Shown: in pieces, positions 13,788 through 27,485 of the stretch
How positions within the stretch are numbered: the stretch's first letter is position 1
Layout of the letters: the number at the start of each line of letters is the position of its first letter
DNA from: Chrysomallon squamiferum
Taxonomy: Eukaryota > Mollusca > Gastropoda > Neomphalida > Peltospiridae
Reading direction: 5' to 3'
Assembly: GCA_012295275.1 (NCBI GenBank)
Contig: CM022673.1
Span: forward strand, 21,939,413 to 22,003,412
DNA: 64,000 bases
Translations under genes and position numbers: made by a program
Notes under the pieces: generated by a model
Told to the model about the DNA's origin: nothing
Database searches by the model: none
The model's input: only the letters and a program-made list of their open reading frames with translations

Positions 13788-13850
<63 letters not shown>
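13788..13850. repeat. (ATT)n microsatellite
   Basis: About 21 ATT units, only 155 bases from the preceding TTA array and on the same strand. Confidence 0.95.
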
Positions 13851-15034
13851 TCTTCTGTTATAGAATATAAATCAATTACAACAGATGCGATATATTTATT
13901 CTAATGGAATTTTCACTGTCCATTGCAGTTGTTGGCATTAAACCAGACTGCTGTAAAACAGAAAGTAAAAGAAAAGAAAATTTAAATAATAATAATAATA
14001 ATTTAATAGCTTATTATGTTACAGGCATATTGAAACTCTTTGGTTTAGAGAGGGCCCGAACGGTTTGATTTGTCTGAATCTTTAGACAGATAAAGCTACA
14101 AATACCATTTTCTTATTTGTTGGCCCAAATTGTCCTTAACAAATTGCCCATTCCCGAGTCGTACGTCTATGACTAGCATATCGCAAATTTTGGTATTATT
14201 GTGTAACTGGCGCAGAAAGTTAAACATATTGAGAGAACACTATTGTTAGAAATACATTTTTAGTGAAGCTGTTTTTATCAATATTACTATTTTATTCACT
14301 GTATTAATTTTTATAATCACTGATATTTAATTACAAAAATATGTGCAATTTTTTCTGTAACTTAAAACGGCCTACGAATGTTAATTATAACCACTGGCTT
14401 TATTATTACAATGACCGACACATTGAGATAAATATTTATCGATATAATTATTAATGTATAACAATGTGAAAGTACCAGATTTCGAAAACTTAAGAATTAC
14501 TTCCGTTTAGTTTATTTTACATTTAAAACAAATTATAAAATCCGTACGTTATTCGTTGCGGTTTGTTCAGCACAACTTCAGCATTAGTACATTAAATGCA
14601 CAACCGTTTGTATTTTAAGATCATCATTATAAAAGGAACATAAAAATGTAGAACCTTCGTTGGAAAAATCATTTTCACAGAACATATATGAAAAGTCAAA
14701 AACAAATCCTGAATTGATATTTTTAATTAAAATATTGTTAGGGAAGCCACCTGTCCTTGTATTAGTAACGTACGTCCAGGGCCCATGAGAGGGCCATATT
14801 TATTATTATAATTCTTTTTTTTTTTTTTAAAACTTTTTTTTTAAAGATTTATATTTCATGTATTTCTTATTATTAATACTTTTTTAATTCATTTTATCAT
14901 TACCTTTTTAATTTAAGTATATATTTTTAATAGGATGATACAGTAAAAGAGCTGACATTTAGTAAAACAACAACAATAATAAACACAGAAAACTGAACAG
15001 AAAAATATCACTTTTTTATTGTTTCTTTTTTAGT

Positions 15035-15065
<31 letters not shown>

Positions 15066-17717
15066 ATTATTGTCCATCAACAAGACAACAATCTATAAAT
15101 ACCACAAATATGACAAAACAAACCACCTACCAGTTATAATGTGCACTGTTTGTGTTTTTAATTTCCAAATCAAACACTTTTGTACACCTAATAAACCATA
15201 CATTAATACAAGCTGTAATTATCTTACTATATATATAAATAAATTATTAAAAAGAAAAAATCTGGTGTTTATTTACATGTCAAAATTCATAAAATGATGT
15301 TTTATATGCTATACTGGTTATATTTTATTTTTCAAACATCAAGTTTACACCAAAGAGTTTGATCAGGACATAAGCAACATTGGCAACATAAATACATTTT
15401 ATTTGTTATGACATGTAAAAAAGCACAAGAAATGTTTTCATAAAACTAATGTTAACATTTGACAGTGAATAACTGCATTATTATTATTATAGTTTTCTTC
15501 TTCATTCTTATTGTTATCATTTATTTATATCATTTATTTATTTATTTATTTATTTATATAGTTTCTTTTATTAACTTTTCATATTGTTTTGAGGGAGGGT
15601 CTGACTTTTTGTTTTTTTGTTTCTTATACAGCATTTGTAGTCAACAATTACAACTTCTGTGAGTAGAACACTAACAATCTGAATATTAACCTCAACCAGT
15701 TTTGTTTCTGTAATACATTTCATACTTGAGTATGTATTTATTTACACATATATACTATATAAAATTATATAAAGACATCTCTGGACTAAAAATAAGTGAA
15801 ATGTATAACTTCTGTTATTCGTTGTTTGTTATTAAAAGAAGCGTTATTGATGACAATTAAACAATAAATTGTTTGAATGAATGGATATTTCTGCCAGTGA
15901 TTCCTCCTAAATATAATAACTGATTTGGACAAATGACTTGGCTCTTGGTTTGTACATTTATGAATAGCTCATAAACAGACATTTATCCTTAATTACCTAT
16001 TTATTTATTGCAAGTCATAGTATTACAAATATTATGCATAAAATATATACATGTAAATAATGCATTACAATTATTCAAATGTAAAAATCATGCATCATAT
16101 CAGCTTCTGTTTTAATGATTTGATCTCAAGCAACATCATTACAAAGAAATTATACTTACAAAGTTTCTGTATTGTAAATGCTTTTTGCTAAAATAAGAAA
16201 GAAACGAAGTAAAACAGTCCCTAGATTAAAATTAAAAATAGGATTACAAGTTGAATTTTTTTTTAGAACATCTATGAGTGAACAAACTGAGAGAAAAACC
16301 AGCCTCTTCCATACAGTTAAATAACATTATACCTAAAAAAAAAAAAAAAAAAAAAAAACTGACTTAAAAATACAATAAATTCATACAAGATGACCACTTG
16401 AGTTAATTAAATATTTGCTCAATAACTGGTTACAAAATGAAATACACAAGACAGATTCTTACAAAATGAACATGTAAGTCATATAAACATCACTCAGACC
16501 ATCAAATCTGTAATGTTTAAATTTATTTTACAGAAAGCATTAATGAGCAATTTGAAGAGAATAGAATATGAAAATGTACTAAATGTACAACTGAGTGTTT
16601 CTTTTACAAAACATTTCAAAATATTTTCCAAGGTTATTTTAAACTGAACAAATAATGATTGTTTTAAATGCCAAAAATAATACTGTTAAATGCCATTTGT
16701 CAGAAATGACCTAAATATCACAGTATGTCTCAAATATTATAGACAATTTTGTATTTATGATGAAATAACACATTAAAAAACAATGAAAAAAACACCAGCT
16801 GTTCCCTGAAAAATGACAACAGAGTTTGTTAATTTATTAAAAATAATAATAATAAATAAATAAAAAATAAAAATTAAATATGATTTAAAGCATGAATCTT
16901 TACATGCTAATGGTAAGCCAGACTGACTGGTATTTTAACTTTTTCAAACAAAAACAAAAAAGAAATAATATATTAAATTGAAATAATAGACAGAAGTGTT
17001 TTTACAGGTAAAATAATCAATATTATAATGACAAACAGACCACCAATATCAGTATTCAATAAGTATTTGTTTTTAAAATACTAATTTTTTGACACATCAT
17101 GTAAATAGTATTAAAGCTATCATGGCACTTGAAACTAAGCACACTTATGGCTGTTTATGTTAGTAAATACAATTTAATGAAGAAGCCAATAACAGAAGCT
17201 ATTTTCATAAACAGAATTAATAATGACTTTAATCAAAAAGCAATTTCAATTTGATGAAGGTTGCTTGCACGCAAAGAAAAATATCTGAGTTCATTTAACA
17301 TCTTGCCAGCTTGAAAGTAATGCAGTTAACTGTTAGTTCTTCATTAAAGGTGTTAGTTGGCTACAGAAAGAACATAACTTCAGTTCAACCACAAACCAAC
17401 ATTTATCCCAAAAAATACCATCCACATTAAATAAAAAGTGTAATTTAATTTCTGTTCTAAGCATTTATAGTGTTAAATGTTTGTTTGAAACTGCCACAAT
17501 ACATCAGAAACTGTCATCATAACTATTCCAGCCCAGCCTACAACACTGAAGCACAATACGTGGAAAAAATTTCAGTAACTGATACATGCTTCATAAATGT
17601 TGGAATACTGAACAATACTGACAACAGGTTTTAGAACAGTTCAACATACATGTAAATAGTTTAACAACAAATCTTTGCCTCACAATAATATTGTAATTAA
17701 AAAGCCAAACATTAGTA

Positions 17718-17761
<44 letters not shown>
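17718..17761. repeat. (AAT)n microsatellite
   Basis: About 14 AAT units just downstream of the CATIP stop codon. On the sense strand of that gene it reads TTA/ATT. Confidence 0.9.
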
Positions 17762-17799
17762 TGATAATAAATAGTAACAATAATGACTATTCTAAATGT

Positions 17800-20700
17800 T
17801 TATCTTGATTTTTTTAACTTTTCAATGGCTATGGTTGTGCGACTGCCAGGGAAAGGAGAAGGGGTATTCGATGCTAGATAGGGAGAAGGAGAAGGCATTC
17901 TTGCTGAAAAAGCTGAAAAGTAGTCTGCTGCAAATGCTATAACATCAGTTGGTTTCCGTAGTAACAAAAACTGTAAAAAGTCTGCCAGCAATGCTTTCAA
18001 CTCAGGGTGGTGACGCATGTACACAGTATGGTCATTTTTCAACTCCTCCTGAAAGAAAACAAAATGTTTATTTTATTTTAAAATATATTTTTTTCAAATA
18101 AAATATATTCATAAGCTAACTGATGAAACCAGTGCAAGAAGTTGTGAAATACTACCACTTTATAGTGTAATTACATTATTTGAGTAAAGGTTACTGGATC
18201 AGTTTTCCAAAATATTTTCAATGGATTGCTTCTATTCCAACTTGTGGATAAAGACAGAGTATTTAAAGCAGTTTATGATTACCTAGCTATTTAAAAGAAT
18301 ACACAAGAAACACCTTTAGTGCTTTCTTTTATTTGTCACACTATCATTGGAAAATCATAATATTTACCTAATAATACAAAAGTCATCTTCCATATCATTA
18401 AACATTATATATTTTTTTTAATTGTTTTTTCTTTTCTATAAGTCTGACATTCAGTAATGATTAACTTAAAATTTTATGTGACCTTACTCATACACTTATT
18501 TCTGGATTACTGAGAACATGAAAACAATGACATTCTATTCAACACAGCTAATGCCTTTTATTTTCTGAAAACGTAAATATTTTGAAACTAACCTTTCTGT
18601 CAAGAAATTTTGAATACATCTGCATGTCTTCCTCCCAGTTAAGTGGCTGTTTTTCAAATGTTGGCTTTGGTGGCTCTTCATCTAAAAAGAAAACATAACT
18701 ATCTTTTATAAATAAATATTTGAAAAAAAAAATAAAAAAGATTAAGTCCAACATTTAAAAAAAACACCAAAAACAACATTCCTGATATTTAAAATACAAT
18801 TCTGAAGAAAAATTAAAATAAAAGAGCCTGAAAAAGACAGAAAAGTCTAAAACATACCTTTCTCAATGAATGCTGGTACTTTTGAAAGTTTCATTGTTAC
18901 TGGAGATCCTACCTGAACTCTGTTTGTCAAGTGACTGAAATAAATAAAATAGAAATATAGAAATTACATCAGTTATTTCATCTCATACAATACAATACAG
19001 AAATTTTAATGTAAGTGGCAGATAAATTTATTTACATTATAATCAATATGTACATTTAGTACATTTATTTTTACAGACTTGCAAATAAAAATTAGTTCAG
19101 TGTCCAGAATAAGCAATCCTTATTTGAAACATCAAAGTCTGAAATTTTAATTTTGTGCCAATGAAACAGCAATGGTTAAGAATATGCAAACTGTAATTCA
19201 GGAATAACATTAGTAAACATAATATATAAAACTACCTGCAGGCTTTGTAGGTTGTATAAGAAAAGTAGACTTGTATATTATTCTCAGGCTATCTCCATGG
19301 ATTGCAAAATTGGAAAATGTGAAAACTGAAACATTAACATATTTTTGGCCTGCCCAAGTTAAAAGATAATGAACAAAACAAACCCATCTGTCATGAAGTA
19401 AGACTGCCATGTTGTGGGCAGGTCAACAGCAGAGTTAATCGTTCTCTCTATTCCCAGAACTTTTAGTTCCACTCCTTCTATAGTTTGTGTCTTTTCATCC
19501 AGACTTCGCTTTAAAACAATTTTAGAATATTAAAATAAGAATATATAAAAACAATGCAACGTTTTACAAACAATATTTTCTGTATTTTAACTGAAGCAAA
19601 ATATTTCATGATGCATAACTTGCAGGTTTTGAAATCTACATGAATAATAAGTAAAATTAAAAAATACACCAAAAAAATACATACACTGTATAATAGTATG
19701 GGGATTTGTATAGACAATCCATGAGCTACTATGGTTATGTCTTAATGCAAAAATATAATTTATGTTAGTTTTACTTTTCTAAATAAAATAAAATTGTTTC
19801 TATCATTTTAATATGTACATATATATATATATATATACACACATTATATATATATTGTTTTTTAATTTTTTTTTTAACCTCTACATAAGTAACACAACAT
19901 CATTTAAAACCCCAAATTTCTTTTTACACTTTAAGAAAGACATTATAGAGGCATCTTTCTATAGCATATGAAATGAAAAACAACTGTTATTTTCACACTA
20001 TAGAAAACATGATTCAAATGCTTGAGTGTAAATATCATTGTGAAAATTTGTTTTACTAATGCCAGCATTAGATCACTTGAAGTGAAAGTTTACTTACATA
20101 TGTTGCATCACACAGGTTTGTGTCCGAGTCAAAAGAAATGAAGTGCATATCATCTTGTAATGGCTTCTGTACAAGCATTCTGTGAAGCAGCAAGTTTGAG
20201 CCTGGTAGAAAAAATACATTTTTTAAAAAGTGTAATTTTAATCTTCTCTAATAATCAAATTTATAAAATTACACAAATATATATAAGTAAAACAAATAAT
20301 GAATTGATTTTTGAAGTAGATTGCTTCTGAAAATTAGTGTAATAAATTTTATGATTTAAGTATGGCATATTTAATTTCATGTTGAGTAAATTATTTTTTG
20401 ATGATTTCATGAATTTCAGATCAATTATTGGATCAGGTACTTCTCTCGAGTGAAAAATTCAAGTTAGAATTTTTCTAGTATTCCAAATTATACCAAACAC
20501 ATATTTAAAAAAAAAAAAAATAGTGATATAAGTAGAAAAATTAATTATAGTAAGTTACAATTCTTCATATTTCACTTTATACTTCCAAAAATTATACAGC
20601 AAGAAATATTAAATTTTAAAAAAAGAAGAAAAAAATTAAGTAATTTACCTTCTGAAATAAAACCAACCATGCTTTCTAGAGTCCATGTTTTGGAAGTCCT

Positions 20701-22579
20701 CTGAACATCCTGAAATATTAAAATGAAAAATAAAAATAAAAATATTTTTAAAATTGCTACATATTTAATTAAACAAAAACAAGAACAATTAACAAAAATC
20801 TGAAAAACAAATAATTTTTGATAATATCTTTCAAAATTACTTTGAAATAATGATTCTATGAACTCTTTCTTTTTTCTTTTTTTTTGGGGGGTAGTTAACT
20901 TTAAATTACTCACTGCTAACAGTACAGGCACTGTCTATTATTCAAGAATGAAGACACTGAATAAAGATATATTAAAAAAAGAAAGATGATAAACACACCT
21001 CTCCTTGTGTAATGATCCTGTTGACAGTGTAGCCACTCTCAGTTTTAGTGATACTGGTTTTTCTGTCCAGTGGACAGTTTTGAAGCTAAAACAAAATGCA
21101 TATTTTTAAATCACTTTCATTACAAACCTTTACAAAAATTACATAAACATTCAAATTGCCTTTCATAATAAAATTGTAATAATATACATTTTATTTGATA
21201 ATTGAGCAGTTATTTTTTTTGGTTGTTAAATATTTTCTTCAAAAATCTGTTAATACTGAATTTCTATGAGTTACAATTAATTCGTAAATAATCAAATCTA
21301 ATTATTTCCGACTGACTTGTATAAAAGGTCATAAAGAAAGCAGTTAGACTGCAAGATCAAAAATATAATCAAATGTTATCATCACCAACCTTAACATACT
21401 CATGATGTTGTTGCTCTAATGTTTCTAAGTGCTTCGATACATAACACGTGATAGAGGTTCCACAAGGAACGTTGTCGATAGCACCATGGCTATTGGCATG
21501 GATAAGGAAACAATCTTTGCCTTCATACTTTGCAGGTTGAATGGATACGGAGAACTCTCCTAGTTCTTTCCCTGTATCAGACATAGTGACTAAATAGTCA
21601 CTGAACATCAGATATTTGAAATCTTCTTCAGGATCTGAAAAACATTCAATTACTTTGGCTTTTACCATTTTTTAGCTTTGTATTTTATTTCTGTGGAGAA
21701 TATATTTGTTGTCAATACAATCTAAAATATATGCATCCAATGGTTTACTTTTCATATACAAAATTAAATTATGATTTCCAAAAAAGAAGGTTCTTAACTA
21801 TGCTAATAAATAATATATAATGAATTGAGACAATGATTTATTTGTCTTCAAAAATTCAAAAAAAAAAAAAAATTCTTAATAAAAAGCATCCCATTAAGTT
21901 AATATAAATTGAAAATATTTGTCAATATTATTCATATCACTGATTAAAATTTCTGTAAAGTGCCAAAATAATTTATCCAAACCTTTTTAAAACATTGGCC
22001 TATTATATTGCTTATAGTTAAACATCCTGAGAAAAAATATCAATTATATTGCTTAATGATGTAATTTAAAGATGATAAACAATTTACAAATATATATACA
22101 TTATATAAAATTTGTGAAACTTTTTAGTCTTTCCTGAAATAAATCTGATCAAAATATGAAAAATTACAGCTGAATTCCAATATAAACAACTATAGAAAAA
22201 GCTAGACATATTAAAAGTATAGTAATTATTAATTGTAATTATTATGACAAACCTATATTTTCTATGAATTTCAAGGCATTTTCATCAGGTGTAGGAAGTG
22301 GAGCTGGTTCATTATCTGTCACTGGCTCATTTTCTGTTATCACTGGGTTTTCAACAGTAGATACCTGGTCCACTACCTCTATGCTCTCAGTATTTGTCTC
22401 ATTTTCTGTTTGCCCAGAATGTTGAGCACAAACATTATTTTCTGTTGTCTCTGGATTTTCCATATAATCTGACATAGGACCATATTCTGGTTCAACAACG
22501 TCTGTATCAACATCAGGATCATTATCTTTCACTTCTGAATTTTGAACACTATAATTGAATTATGATGCATTATTTTAAT

Positions 22580-22621
<42 letters not shown>

Positions 22622-23413
22622 CATAGTTAAAATTGAAAATTAATGTGACATTAATATGGGTTTTTTCTTTTCTATCATATTCTTTGACCACTGCATTTTC
22701 ATTTACTATAAATTGAGAAATGCCTAGGTCTGTAAATGTATCAAATTTTGGACCATAAGAAGATAAAAGATTTAAATATTATCAAAGTTAAAATATTAAC
22801 ATAAAAATCATAGTACAGCTTGTACAGATAATTAATTTAAAATAAGGTTCATAAATGCTACATCAGTCAGATAACTATAAAATATCACAATCATGACTTC
22901 TTAAAAACTTTCCAAATTTCTTAGCTTTTCAGATTTCAGAATTTCAAATAAAGGTCTTCAACCTGTATTAACATGAAGTATCAATATAAATAAATACTAA
23001 TTGTAGAGTTAGTTTAATATACAAATCTCATTAGGAAGAGATTTATAAAAATGCTAAATGATATTAAAACCCATTACGGAATACCGTTTCAAAACACCGC
23101 TTGATAATAATTCCATACTGCAACATGAACAAATTATTTGATTTTTTATATTTGATAGCAATACTGGCATTACTACTATATAAATTACATTTCACGAATT
23201 TTTCGCTGAAAAATGAAAAACCAAATTAATTCGAAAAGAGAGAATAATTAATATTAAGATTTAGTATTATCTACAATTCAGAATTATAATGCAAATAATA
23301 ATTAATATATAATATATTATATATATCAGAAAAGTAATGCTGAGATAATAACAATAATAATAATAAAGCAGCCCCTTATATGAAAACCACGTCCGTCTGC
23401 TGACTCTGTAATA

Positions 23414-23467
<54 letters not shown>

Positions 23468-23620
23468 TTTTTTGTTTTTGTTTTGTTTTTTGGTCGAATT
23501 GCGACTATGAATACTGATAGTGACAGCGTCAATGTGACAATTATTTTAACATTACTTGCAGAGTTTTTATAATACTTTACAGCTAGATATACTTTACCTG
23601 TTTGTTAAGTCACCGCTCAT
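17800..23620 (-). CDS. CATIP: Ciliogenesis-associated TTC17-interacting protein (CATIP)
   Basis: CATIP works with TTC17 in actin polymerisation during ciliogenesis (family knowledge). Ten coding exons in transcript order: 23620-23598, 22548-22253, 21634-21390, 21085-20999, 20709-20649, 20201-20098, 19508-19384, 18934-18858, 18681-18593, 18048-17800. They sum to 451 residues, somewhat longer than the vertebrate protein, mainly through an acidic Glu/Asn/Thr-rich N-terminus (about 10-107). Recognisable blocks are GELGEFSV-type and SHGAIDNVPCGTS (exon 3), GSPVTMKL (exon 8), NWEEDMQM followed by FLDRK (exon 9), and a C-terminal RIIa-like helix pair at about 384-420 (HPELKALLADFLQF). All splice sites are GT-AG and phases agree. 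The start ATG begins a 23-base coding exon, which is the least certain part. The gene is head-to-head with GALNT. Confidence 0.9.
22583..22619. repeat. Poly-T run of 37
   Basis: Uninterrupted T run in CATIP intron 1, reading poly-A on the sense strand and starting 35 bases upstream of exon 2. Confidence 0.95.
23416..23460. repeat. (ATT)n microsatellite
   Basis: About 15 ATT units in CATIP intron 1. Confidence 0.9.
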
Positions 23621-23869
23621 GACTTGTGATTAAAAGGTAAATTATAAACGCATCCAAATGTGAATAATTAAACGCCTGGAGATATAAACTTGATAAATCT
23701 GCTTGTCAAACATAAAACATGGCCGACCCGACCTGTCACTATGGAAATATTTACTTCCGTATTATTAGAGAGTTACCTTTCAAGGGAATTAATTTGTATC
23801 TCGCTATACTTAGTAAAGATTTGAAATTTTGCTATGACGTCCCACTGGATTTAATGGGTTATTATTAAG

Positions 23870-23931
<62 letters not shown>

Positions 23932-24729
23932 TTGTATTTTTTTGTATTATTTATTTTAATTTATTATTAATATTATTATTATTATTATTATTATTTTAAT
24001 GTCAATATTCTTTTCTTCTTTCATATCACCTTTATAATAATAACTCGTATATAAACGACACCTAATGATCATTCCTACTGCAATGTAGAGGCGTCCTTTT
24101 TTATACATTTATGCAGTCGTTACTACATGATGCATTATATAATTTTTCATTAATAACTAGAACCGTTTTAAAACATATTAATTAATATCACTATGCACTT
24201 TTGTCTGCAAATGACTACCCCGTATATCTCGCCTGACACCTTATTCAAACTATTTAGCCTCTCAGCCTATTGTTATAACATTACTTTAATTCTCCTTCTC
24301 CGTTTTTAAGTAACATTTCATTACAGTCTATTTCAGTCATACCAACGGCGGTGGAATCCATTTCCCGCTAAGATTTTCGTACGATAATCTTCTATTGCTT
24401 GCACGTGTTGCAATAAATCTGCCGCTTGATACAAATAATAATAATAATAACAGTGCAAAGCTTTTTTATTGCAGTTTCAACAACGACATATGTGAAAAGG
24501 ATGTAAAATATTTTCTATACTGAGCATAATGATAATTTTGAAAAATAAATGACTTAACGTTGTAAAAATGTGTCGGTTGTTTTTATACTAAATATCAAAA
24601 TTTTAAAAATTACTAAACGACCAAGATACTAAGGACATGAGTCACATTTAAAAAGGATTCTCTGCCTCCACTTGGTTTTTGTTATTCAGAATTCGGATAG
24701 TGCTGTTTTAGTTGCCAGAACGAGACAAG
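23621..24729. promoter_or_regulatory. Divergent promoter region of CATIP and GALNT
   Basis: The start codons of CATIP (minus) and GALNT (plus) are 1109 bases apart, so both promoters must lie here or in nearby unrecognised 5' exons. Close to CATIP are ACATGGCC (about 23718) and ACTTCCG (about 23752), resembling YY1 and ETS sites. At the GALNT start, CAAGATGGC spans the initiator codon (24726-24734), a YY1-like arrangement. A (GT)28 array (23874-23929) and an ATT run (about 23968-23995) fill part of the space. These are motif matches only. Confidence 0.4.
23874..23929. repeat. (TG)28 microsatellite
   Basis: Perfect TG dinucleotide run between the CATIP and GALNT starts. Confidence 0.95.
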
Positions 24730-26872
24730 ATGGCTTTACGTGTCAAATATATTTTTTATTTTTGCGCTTTGTGGACTCTCGTTGTTTTCCTGTCATTGTT
24801 TAAATCTCTCCCTAGCAACCAGGACAGGCCAGTGATTGGAGTTTACGAACTGATAAAAGGTCGAAACAAATTACATAAAACTACATTGTTTTCAGGACTT
24901 CATGTTCAACATCATCAATTACGTACCTTTAATCAGAGTCACAAAAAAGACGGACTCAATTTATTTTACCCAGGTTAGTAAGTATATATTTATGAAACTA
25001 TATTTTAGCTGTCGTACTGTTAGTAAGAATAAAAAAAGTTATAAAATTGAACAACTTAAAATTTTTACAGATCTTATAGCAATGCCAAACGGTAAAACGT
25101 GGCCGAGCGCTTATGGCACTCAAGGTTACGTGGTCGTCTAGTGAATCCAAGCTTCACGGTTCACTTCAGATGAATCAGTGCATTAGCAGTATGCATATGC
25201 TTTACGCATGCTTTTGAACAAACACTAAACTACAATCGCGTACATGTAGCTCCGCCTGTTGTGTAATATGCATACAGTAGTACGCGAACGTTTTAATGTT
25301 GTATTAAATGTAATACATAAATTAGCAAGAATGTAAAAAAACGAACGTGCTTGAATTATGTTATTTTATGCATATGTTGATATTTGATGACAGCATTTTG
25401 CAGCCTTTAAGAGTAAAATAAATTTAAACACATTTAAATATAAATTAATATAGGTTATGGTGGAGAAGCGGTTCATGTGGATCCTTCAAATCTCTCCCCA
25501 CAAGACAAGCAGAAATACGACGCAGGATACAAACTTCATCATTTTAATCAGTTTGTCAGTGATTTGATCCCGCTTCGCCGGACATTAAAGAATGTCGTTG
25601 AGCCTAGGCAAGTACTCCAAGTTATACGTTGTTAACATGATAATATTCAAAACTCATCTAACCGTAAAGCATGTGCAATTAAAACAACTGATCAAATGTT
25701 TGTAAAGTTATGAACAGTTATCTTTTCTACGCGAGTGTATTAAAGTGTTTGCAAAATTTTCTAATTATCTTTTTCTAGTTATTAAATTGCATTTCAAACA
25801 ATAAGCAAATTCGCTTCCGTTACTTTATGCAAAGAAAAGTTTTTGTTTGTTTTTGTTTGTTTATTTTATGTTTTAGATTTTCCATTACTTAGATTAATTA
25901 AAACTGATTATTGTTCCTTTTTTTTTTTTTTTCGTTTAATTTAATTTAATTTAATTTAATTTTTAAATTTGATAAATCCTAGATGTATGGAAAGAAAATA
26001 CAACTTGGAATCTCTCATGACGACAGGCGTTGTTATAATTTTCCACAACGAGGCTTGGAGTGCACTGCTGCGTACCGTGCACAGTATCCTTGACAACACT
26101 TCGAGTCGTCTGCTCTCAGATATCGTTCTTGTCGACGATGCTTCGACCCTTTGTATGGGATCCTTTAGTGAAATAGCGTGTTTTTCACCTTCATAATTTA
26201 TTTGTGAAAATATTTTACTGTAATTTATGGGATATCTAAGACTATTTGAATTATTGAAACTTGATAGCTCCTTCTTATTCTATTTCTTTATCTTCGGTTC
26301 AAAAAGCAAAGAACATTTTTCTTTTTTTTTCTCTGATTTCAGAAACTATATTGCATTATACATGTATTATATTGTATTGTATTTTATTCTATTGTACTGT
26401 ACTGTATTGTATATTAATAATCACTGTATGTAGTGGTACGTTATGATGATTACAACTTTCAGGAACCATTATTTTTTTGTATTATGTATGACTGCAGGAT
26501 AAAAGAAATAACTGGTTATTGTCCTAAGGTTACCAGCTTTATTTTGCTCAGTCGACAGAGTCTCGCTGCAGTTCAACATTCTAACTTTCACAGGATAAAG
26601 CTGATACATTAAGAAACGAGATATTCTTATATTATATTATATTATATTATATTATATTATATTATATTATATACAGCTGAACTGGGTCGGCCTTTAGATG
26701 ACTATGTACTACTCTTGGACAAGGTGAAGGTCATTAGAATGAAAACGCGTCTTGGATTGATGGTAGCTAGAAATAAAGGTTGTCTCGCTGTCACAGGCCA
26801 AGTCTGTGCATTTCTCGACTCTCATTGTGAAGTAGCGCAATGTAAGTTATCTCCCTTCAGACGGTATACGCT

Positions 26873-26929
<57 letters not shown>

Positions 26930-27106
26930 CAACGTCGAACAAAGAAAGAGGGAGAAAAAAGACGAAAGAATTAAAATTAAAATAATAATAATAAAACAAG
27001 AACAATCAGAATTAAATAAAATAAATGTTTTTAATCCTTCTTTATGAAATATAATGTATGTTCTTGTTTATTTGTTATTATTATAGTTGTTGTTGTTGTT
27101 GTTGTT

Positions 27107-27145
<39 letters not shown>

Positions 27146-27418
27146 ATTATTATTATTATTAAAAATAATTTAGTATGGCTTGAACCACTTCTGGAGCGAA
27201 TATATTCAGACAGCAGAATTATGGCGGTTCCTTCTACAGATTACATTAACATCACAACTTTCCAGTACGTCGTGTTTCCGACGGAGCAGGCGATGAGAGG
27301 TGGCATGGATCTTGACATGTATTTCAACTGGATCCCCCAGTCAGAATCAGACAACCGCCGGCGTGTAGACGTTTTGAACCCCTTATGGTACAGATAATTA
27401 CTTTAAAATGGACATACA

Positions 27419-27485
<67 letters not shown>

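Larger units (their letters stand above)
13310..17799. other. Intergenic region between hnRNP 5' end and CATIP 3' end
   Basis: No gene is supportable. The first 200 bases upstream of the hnRNP start are relatively GC-rich and are the likely 5' UTR and promoter. Two long TTA arrays, a T-run (about 15036-15065), an A-run (about 16336-16360) and an AAT array (about 17718-17761) follow. The part nearest 17800 may be CATIP 3' UTR. Confidence 0.55.

Noticed and set aside
26715-27047. GALNT exon 4 read through into an Arg-Glu repeat
   Set aside because: The exon ends at a GTAAGT donor at 26842; the Arg-Glu repeat is the intronic GA array.
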